Below, piece by piece: positions 6,962 through 10,681 of a stretch of DNA of 10,681 nucleotides. The stretch is from assembly GCA_012960835.1 (NCBI GenBank), contig DUAL01000300.1, positions 1 to 10,681 on the forward strand, written 5' to 3'. Position 1 is the stretch's first letter. Each line of letters opens with the position of its first letter. The translations under genes and the position numbers were made by a program. This DNA comes from Flavobacteriales bacterium. Its GTDB lineage: Bacteria > Bacteroidota > Bacteroidia > Flavobacteriales > BACL11. The notes below the pieces were generated by a model. That model was not told the origin of the DNA. It saw nothing but the letters and a program-made list of their open reading frames with translations, and made no database searches.

Positions 6962-7887
6962 CTTTTTGTTAAAGATCTCTCGAATTGCACTAGGTCGATA
7001 AATTCTTGCAATCTGTTTTCCACATCTTGATGTGTAAGTTCTTTTATTCTTTCTGTTCCAAATTTTTCCACACAAAATGATGCCATTACCGAGCCGTGTA
7101 TTACTGCTCTTTTCATATTTTCAAAGGAGATATCCTTTGTTTTTTCTAGATAGCCAATAAACCCTCCCGCAAAACAGTCGCCTGCTCCTGTCGGGTCAAA
7201 AACATCTTCAAGGGGAAGTGCTGGTGCAAAAAACACTTCTTCTTTATTAAATAAAAGAGCGCCATGTTCTCCTTTTTTAATTACTAAGTAGTTTGGTCCC
7301 GTTTCGAGTATTTTTTTGGCAGCTTTTACTAGTGAGTATTCCCCGGAAAGTTGTCTTGCCTCTTCATCATTTATGGTTAGTACATCCACCTCTTTTAGGG
7401 CTTCTTTTAAGTCTTCTAAAAAATGATCCATCCAAAAATTCATAGTGTCTAAAACAATTAGTTTTGGTCTTGTTTTCATTTGGTCTAATACCTTTTTTTG
7501 CACGGAAGGCATTAAATTTCCTAACATTAGAAATTCGGAATTTTGATACTCTTTTGGCACTATTGGGTCAAATGTTTCCAGCACATTGAGTTGGGTTTCA
7601 ATTGTGTCTCGTGTATTCATGTCGTTATGATATTTGCCAGACCAAAAAAAGGTTTTTTCTCCTTCTTTTATTTGTAATCCTTTGGTGTCTATATTATGTT
7701 GTTCTAATATTTTTATCGCTTGTTTTGGGAAGTCATCTCCCACCACCGAAACTAAATTTAGGTTATTGGAAAAAAAAGATGCTGATAAGCCAATATAAGT
7801 TGCTGCTCCACCAACAATTTTATCTGTTTTTCCAAAGGGTGTTTCTATAGCATCAAAAGCGACTGTTCCTACTATTAAAATACTCAT
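6958..7887 (-). CDS. PfkB-family (ribokinase-like) carbohydrate kinase
   Basis: ATP-dependent kinase of the ribokinase/PfkB superfamily; the sugar or nucleoside substrate cannot be read from sequence. Counting from the preferred start, the protein has 309 residues, normal for the family. It has the first signature GGAATYIGLSASF (26-38), and the second signature DPTGAGDCFAGGF (231-243) with catalytic base Asp237 and the GAGD anion hole. The N-terminus ILIVGTVAFDAIETPFGKTD is a form I associate with Bacteroidota 'sugar kinase' genes. An upstream in-frame ATG at 7902 would add MQKNK, but it falls inside the TATATTTG promoter element (7900-7907), so transcripts would begin after it. The ATG at 7887 is therefore chosen. 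The gene converges on rnhA and shares the CTAG stop tetranucleotide with it. Confidence 0.93.
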   Translation of the reverse strand: MSILIVGTVAFDAIETPFGKTDKIVGGAATYIGLSASFFSNNLNLVSVVGDDFPKQAIKILEQHNIDTKGLQIKEGEKTFFWSGKYHNDMNTRDTIETQLNVLETFDPIVPKEYQNSEFLMLGNLMPSVQKKVLDQMKTRPKLIVLDTMNFWMDHFLEDLKEALKEVDVLTINDEEARQLSGEYSLVKAAKKILETGPNYLVIKKGEHGALLFNKEEVFFAPALPLEDVFDPTGAGDCFAGGFIGYLEKTKDISFENMKRAVIHGSVMASFCVEKFGTERIKELTHQDVENRLQEFIDLVQFERSLTKS

Positions 7888-7899
7888 TTTGTTTTTTTG

Positions 7900-7907
7900 C
7901 AAATATA
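7900..7907 (-). promoter_or_regulatory. Candidate -7 element TATATTTG for the PfkB kinase gene
   Basis: Exact TAnnTTTG match on the minus strand. It overlaps the upstream ATG at 7902 and so supports the start at 7887, leaving a leader of only about 5-8 bases. No TTTG lies at the usual -33 spacing; the nearest (7939-7942) is about 31 bases away. Confidence 0.4.
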
Positions 7908-7959
7908 TTGCATAATTAGTTGCTTTACACTAATATTGCAAACCATTTTTTGAAGTAAT

Positions 7960-8033
7960 TCCTCCTTAGCTCAGCTGGTTAGAGCATCTGACTGTTAATC
8001 AGAGGGTCCTTGGTTCGAGTCCAAGAGGGGGAG
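7960..8033 (+). tRNA. tRNA-Asn (anticodon GUU)
   Basis: A complete cloverleaf of 74 bases. The acceptor stem is TCCTCCT with AGGGGGA (one T-G wobble). The D arm is GCTC/GAGC with loop AGCTGGTTA. The anticodon stem TCTGA/TCAGA encloses the loop CTGTTAA, which gives anticodon GTT for asparagine codons AAC and AAU. The T arm is CTTGG/CCAAG with loop TTCGAGT. The discriminator base is G73. The 3' CCA is not encoded, so it must be added by the CCA-adding enzyme, which is usual in this phylum. It stands alone, with no neighbouring tRNA, and is followed by a strong terminator. Confidence 0.97.
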
Positions 8034-8057
8034 CTAGAAGGGTAAAAAATACACAAC

Positions 8058-8089
8058 AAAAAGCCCGACTATAAATAGTCGGGCTTTTT
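8058..8089. terminator. Strong bidirectional terminator after tRNA-Asn
   Basis: A perfect 15-bp inverted repeat (8058-8072 with 8075-8089). Its GC core GCCCGACTAT/ATAGTCGGGC is flanked by five A's and five T's; the centre is AA, so the last pairs probably open to form the real loop. It lies 24 bases after the tRNA and 21 bases beyond the stop of the minus-strand propeller gene, so it can end both transcripts. Confidence 0.93.
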
Positions 8090-8110
8090 GCGTATTAACC
8101 AAATCTTATT

Positions 8111-9334
8111 TTATTTCATTACCACAATTTTTTGGGTTTGTTTGCTTTCATTTGTCCGGAATTGACAAAAGTAAGTTCCTCTTGACAAATGCCTGGTATT
8201 GTAATAAAAATGATGTTGGCCTTTGAGGTTTTTTTCCTCAAAAATTGTTGTTATTTCTTTCCCTTGAAAAGTATATAGTTTGATGCTTACCTTACTGGCT
8301 ATTGGTAAATAATATGAAAATTTTGTGTTGTTTTTAGATATGTTATTTATTACTTCAAAAACTAAGTTTGATTTATTTGTTAGTGTTTTTTCGTTTACCC
8401 CCTCCTGATTTAAGACCAATAATGCTTTTTCTGTTCCAATCCATTTGTTGTCATTTTCGTCAATATAAATGCTATAATGATTCATTTTCTTTTTTGTTGC
8501 TTTATATAGTTTCCATTCAACACCATCAAATGATGATATCCCTTCTTGTGTGCCAATCCAAATTCTATCATAATCATCAGCTGTTAAGCAGTTTATTATG
8601 TTATGGGGTAATCCTGAATTTTCTTGTGTATAAACTTTCCAGCTTTCGTCTGATAAACTTAGGAGTCCTTTTTTAGTTCCAATCCATTTTGTGTTGTTTT
8701 TGTCAATAATTATATTCCACACATGATTATCTGGTAAGGGGGAGTTTTTGCTGTTGTATTCATTTACTGTTTTGTTGTTAATAACCAAAAGTCCGCTATT
8801 GGTTCCTGCCCAAATATTATTTTCCTTGTCAATAGCTAGTGATATAAAATCATCATTCTTTATTTTTTTGTTTTTTCTGCTAAAAATCACCCATTTTTCC
8901 CCATCATATTTTGCCAATCCTTTTTCGGTTGCCAGCCAGATATTTTTATTGTAGTCTATTACAATTTTTCTTATTTTATCAGATGGTAAATTACTGTTTT
9001 TTGTATTAATCATATTCCATTTTTTTTCCTCTATTTGCAATAATCCTGATGCTGTCCCTATCCAAATTGTATTTTCTACTTCTAAAATGCTTAGTATTTT
9101 ATCAGAAGGGAGATTACTGTTTTTTGTGGTAAAAACCTTCCAATTATTCCCATCAAATAAAATTAATCCCTCCTGGCTTCCAATCCATTTATTATTGTTT
9201 TTGTCAATAATTAAGGCTGTTATTTTATTATCTGGTAGGTTGGTGCTCGCGCTATTATATACTTTCCAGATGTCATTTTGCCCAATTGCAGTAGCAACTG
9301 AAAGAATAAGTATTATGCTTGTTAGTGTCTTCAT
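8111..9334 (-). CDS. Secreted seven-bladed Reg_prop-like propeller protein with T9SS sorting domain
   Basis: 407 residues. Residues 1-18 form a Sec signal peptide (MKTLTSIILILSVATAIG, likely cut before Gln19). Seven repeats follow, with the core W(I/L/A)(G/A)T..GL at Trp50, 91, 133, 175, 217, 259 and 298, a period of 41-42 residues (39 for the last step). Each has the second half 'W.vy..knS.LP.n.i..i..D.nn..W' of two-component regulator propeller (Reg_prop) repeats. The N-terminal DIWKVYNSASTNLPDNKI (21-38) supplies the strand that would close the ring. Residues about 325-407 are a type A T9SS C-terminal domain, ending in KIVVMK with the usual 'G..SRGTYF' motif, so the protein is probably exported and anchored to or released from the surface. 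There is no histidine kinase or other signalling domain, unlike classic Reg_prop sensors, so the role is unknown; a ligand- or glycan-binding surface protein is one guess. No clear promoter is seen. Confidence 0.88.
   Translation of the reverse strand: MKTLTSIILILSVATAIGQNDIWKVYNSASTNLPDNKITALIIDKNNNKWIGSQEGLILFDGNNWKVFTTKNSNLPSDKILSILEVENTIWIGTASGLLQIEEKKWNMINTKNSNLPSDKIRKIVIDYNKNIWLATEKGLAKYDGEKWVIFSRKNKKIKNDDFISLAIDKENNIWAGTNSGLLVINNKTVNEYNSKNSPLPDNHVWNIIIDKNNTKWIGTKKGLLSLSDESWKVYTQENSGLPHNIINCLTADDYDRIWIGTQEGISSFDGVEWKLYKATKKKMNHYSIYIDENDNKWIGTEKALLVLNQEGVNEKTLTNKSNLVFEVINNISKNNTKFSYYLPIASKVSIKLYTFQGKEITTIFEEKNLKGQHHFYYNTRHLSRGTYFCQFRTNESKQTQKIVVMK
8973..9004 (-). repeat. Blade repeat copy A inside the propeller gene
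   Basis: A 32-base stretch that differs at only 3 positions from 9096-9127, spaced exactly 123 bases (41 codons) away. Both encode TKNSNLPSDKI, the segment joining consecutive propeller blades. The near identity at DNA level suggests recent blade duplication or gene conversion. Confidence 0.8.
9096..9127 (-). repeat. Blade repeat copy B inside the propeller gene
   Basis: Partner of the repeat at 8973-9004, with 29 of 32 bases the same and the same reading frame. It encodes the joint between blades 1 and 2 of the propeller, while copy A encodes the joint between blades 2 and 3. Confidence 0.8.
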
Positions 9335-9346
9335 TTTTTAAATTCA

Positions 9347-9354
9347 TATATTTG
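9347..9354 (+). promoter_or_regulatory. Candidate -7 element TATATTTG for the nuclease gene
   Basis: Exact TAnnTTTG match, about 40 bases before the ATG at 9395. The only nearby -33-like TTG (9319-9321) is 25 bases upstream, longer than usual, so this is a tentative call. If active, the broken nuclease gene would still be transcribed. Confidence 0.35.
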
Positions 9355-9394
9355 TTGTACGAGCAACTTTTTTAATTCGTTACACCTAATGGTT

Positions 9395-10143
9395 ATGAAA
9401 AAAATATTTCTTCTTTTGTTTGTGTTTTTGTTTTTAAACGAACAGCCGAAAAAGGAACGCCCTGAAACTATTTATAGTTTTTTGCCTTTGGGTGATTCTG
9501 CTTGTAGTATGGTTAGCCATACTTACTATACATTGTGTTATAACGAAAAACACGAACAGGCCGCTTGGGTTTATTATGTTTTGAACGACTCTATCGATTG
9601 TGGGAAACGCAAAAAGAAAAAGTTATTTTTTGAAAGACTCTCTTGTTGTTCCTAGAACACTCTCACATAGTGCATATACAAATTCAGGATATGCCCGTGG
9701 ACACTTATTGCCAGCAGCTGATATGAATATGGAATCAGCTTGCTATGGATGAAACTTTCTTAATGAGTAATGTTTCTCCACAAAATCCTTATTTTAATCG
9801 AAATGGCTTGTGGAGAAAGTTAGAAACAAAAGTGCGAGAATGGGTTGTAAATCATAATCCGCTTATTATTATAGTTGGTGGGGTTTTGACTGACGATTTA
9901 CCAAAATTAGGCGGAAAAACCGTTTCTGTTCCAAAATATTATTTCAAAATTATTTTGAATGAACAGGATTTTTCTTCTGTTTCTTTTTTGCTCGAAAACA
10001 AAAAAGATACCAGCTTGTTGTCTAGTTTTGTTGTCTCTGTTGATTCTATTAAGCAGATAAGTGGTCTTGATTTTTTTCATTTTCTACCAGATAGTTTGGA
10101 AAACGACATGGAGAAAACCGCTGATTTAAGCGATTGGTTTTAG
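9395..10143 (+). pseudogene. DNA/RNA non-specific endonuclease, broken by two frameshifts
   Basis: Three consecutive frames together spell one nuclease of the beta-beta-alpha-Me (Serratia nuclease/NucA-like) family. Segment 1 (9395 to about 9631) gives a signal-like MKKIFLLLFVFLFL, then SHTYYTLCYNEKHEQAAWV, typical of Bacteroidota members; it runs out of frame into a stop at 9653. Segment 2 (about 9633-9743) reads KDSLVVPRT...GYARGHLLPAADMNMESAC, containing the catalytic RGH (His codon 9702-9704), and meets a TGA at 9750. Segment 3 (9745-10143) reads MDETFLMSNVSPQNPYFNR...KTVSVPKYYFKIIL...FLPDSLENDM, with the metal-ligand region NVSPQ..FNR and the conserved tail. Both breaks look like single-base insertions: one in the T6-G-A3 run at 9626-9635, the other in 9736-9744. 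The usual DRGH is ARGH here. An alternative ATG lies at 9389. Recent decay or sequence errors are both possible. The end overlaps the convergent lipoprotein gene by 4 bases. Confidence 0.85.
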
Positions 10144-10376
10144 TTTAAAACCTTCTTTTTGAATAGTTTTTGTTTGGCTTTTTTATTTCTTTTTTTGCTG
10201 TTTACCCCTACTTTTTTTCCGTCTTTTAACAAAATCAATTTGTATTTAGTTCCGTCTTTTCCTTCTGTTTTACTTGATGGCTCGTCATAGGCCGGGCATT
10301 CGCTTTTTGTTTTACAGGAACACAAAATAAAAATGAAAATAATGCTTGTTAGTATTAGTATTTTAGATTGTTTCAT
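10140..10376 (-). CDS. Small, strongly basic lipoprotein of unknown function
   Basis: 78 residues. The signal peptide MKQSKILILTSIIFIFILCSC ends in lipobox LCSC, with lipidated Cys21. The mature part has 57 residues, 19 of them Lys or Arg, with a short CPAYDEPSS segment (27-35), a central strand-like YKLILLKDGKKVGV (45-58), and a lysine-rich tail ending LFKKKVLN. I recall short Bacteroidota lipoproteins with 'CPAY' or 'CP.' near the lipid and a basic tail, but know of no function. A basic tail could bind peptidoglycan, LPS or nucleic acid; this is a guess. A good promoter lies immediately upstream. The stop overlaps the end of the nuclease pseudogene, and it is divergent from rnr. Confidence 0.8.
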   Translation of the reverse strand: MKQSKILILTSIIFIFILCSCKTKSECPAYDEPSSKTEGKDGTKYKLILLKDGKKVGVNSKKRNKKAKQKLFKKKVLN

Positions 10377-10383
10377 TTACAAA

Positions 10384-10414
10384 CAAAATTAACATTATTT
10401 TCGCCACACACAAA
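10384..10414 (-). promoter_or_regulatory. Promoter for the basic lipoprotein gene
   Basis: On the minus strand, TTTG (10411-10414), exactly 19 bases, then TAATTTTG (10384-10391), a full match to the Bacteroidota TTTG-N19-TAnnTTTG pattern. Its expected start point (about 10378-10380) is only a few bases before the ATG at 10376, so the mRNA would be almost leaderless. Confidence 0.6.
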
Positions 10415-10422
10415 AACGATAG

Positions 10423-10681
10423 ATGAAGAAAAGAAAAAGAGGAAAATTATCTAAAAACCCCTATTCGAAAAAAGAGCTAATTGATGTGGTTTTAAGTTTT
10501 TTTAGAGAAAGTCCGCACAAAAACTTTAATTACAAACAAATCTACAAACTTCTTGGCAGTAAAAATCCTGAGATAAAAACGCTTATAGTAGGTGTTTTAC
10601 TTGGCTTGTATAAGAATGGAAGTCTCCTAGAAATCAAGCCTGGAAAGTATAAATTATCCGAGCATTCTCATAAAAAAAAGG
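10423..10681 (+). CDS. rnr: Ribonuclease R, N-terminal 86 residues (cut by right edge)
   Basis: Starts at ATG 10423 and stays open to the window edge. The translation begins with a basic stretch (MKKRKRGKLSKN) followed by KKELIDVVLSFFRESPHKNFNYKQIYKLLG and later VGVLLGLYKNGSLLEIKPGKYKL (residues 57-79). This is the pattern of the N-terminal winged-helix domain of Bacteroidota RNase R, where 'FNYKQI' and 'G.i.E...GKY.L' recur. RNase R is a processive 3'-5' exoribonuclease that degrades structured RNA. The catalytic RNB and S1 domains would lie beyond the window, so the call rests on this domain alone; another winged-helix protein cannot be fully excluded. The -7-like TATTTTCG at 10396-10403 has one mismatch to the consensus and could be its promoter. 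Confidence 0.8.
   Translation, partial: MKKRKRGKLSKNPYSKKELIDVVLSFFRESPHKNFNYKQIYKLLGSKNPEIKTLIVGVLLGLYKNGSLLEIKPGKYKLSEHSHKKK

Noticed and set aside
7903..7959. Promoter of the tRNA-Asn gene
   Set aside because: Only ATTTTTTG at 7945-7952 with a distant TTG at 7920-7922 is visible; too weak to list as a feature.
8368..9341. Several hydrophobic plus-strand open frames opposite the propeller gene
   Set aside because: Their Leu/Phe/Ser-rich composition is what results from reading an Asn/Lys-rich gene on the other strand; the propeller repeats in the minus strand are clearly the real code.
9354..9367. Imperfect palindrome GTTGTACGAGCAAC between the propeller and nuclease genes as an operator
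   Set aside because: Only 10 of 14 positions are symmetric and it occurs once, so it is not above chance.
9632..9752. Programmed frameshifting to explain the split nuclease
   Set aside because: Two separate +1 events would be needed within about 110 bases, neither site resembles a known slippery sequence with a stimulating structure, and such control is not known for this family.
9314..10353. Repeated 12-mer ATGCTTGTTAGT at 9314-9325 and 10342-10353
   Set aside because: Both copies lie within signal-peptide codons (Thr-Ser-Ile-Ile type) of two genes; shared hydrophobic coding explains the match.

Overview
The window looks like chromosomal DNA of a Bacteroidota member, most likely Flavobacteriia or a close relative. 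The evidence is: AT-rich sequence; an IPExxxVDY-family gene next to pyk; a secreted propeller protein with a type IX secretion (T9SS) C-terminal tail; lipoproteins with short Bacteroidota-type signal peptides; and several matches to the Bacteroidota promoter pattern TTTG-N19-TAnnTTTG. The placement comes from protein motifs and gene order read by eye, not from a database search.

Layout. (1) 1-249, minus: start of a lipoprotein gene that runs off the left edge. (2) 310-1326, plus: pheS, ending in a perfect hairpin terminator that also serves the operon coming the other way. (3) 1377-5791, minus: a compact run in the order acpP, fabF, IPExxxVDY protein, pyk, M42 aminopeptidase, with gaps of 30 bases or less or overlaps, probably one transcript. 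(4) 5919-6961, plus: purN and rnhA, overlapping by ATGA and transcribed away from acpP. (5) 6958-7887, minus: a PfkB-family kinase whose stop codon shares a CTAG with that of rnhA. (6) 7960-8033, plus: tRNA-Asn(GUU) followed by a 15-bp terminator hairpin. (7) 8111-9334, minus: a secreted seven-bladed propeller protein with a T9SS tail. (8) 9395-10143, plus: a DNA/RNA non-specific endonuclease gene broken by two single-base frameshifts. (9) 10140-10376, minus: a very basic small lipoprotein. (10) 10423-10681, plus: the N-terminus of RNase R, cut by the right edge.

Most of the window is housekeeping: translation (pheS, tRNA-Asn), fatty acid synthesis (acpP, fabF), glycolysis (pyk), purine synthesis (purN), RNA/DNA turnover (rnhA, rnr) and peptide turnover (M42). 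The right third carries envelope and secreted functions. I see no mobile element, CRISPR array, phage genes or clear new multi-gene system. The points most worth a second look are the absence of rnc (RNase III) from between fabF and the IPExxxVDY gene, the double frameshift in the nuclease, the free-standing T9SS-exported propeller with recently copied blades, and the very short leaders predicted for two minus-strand genes.
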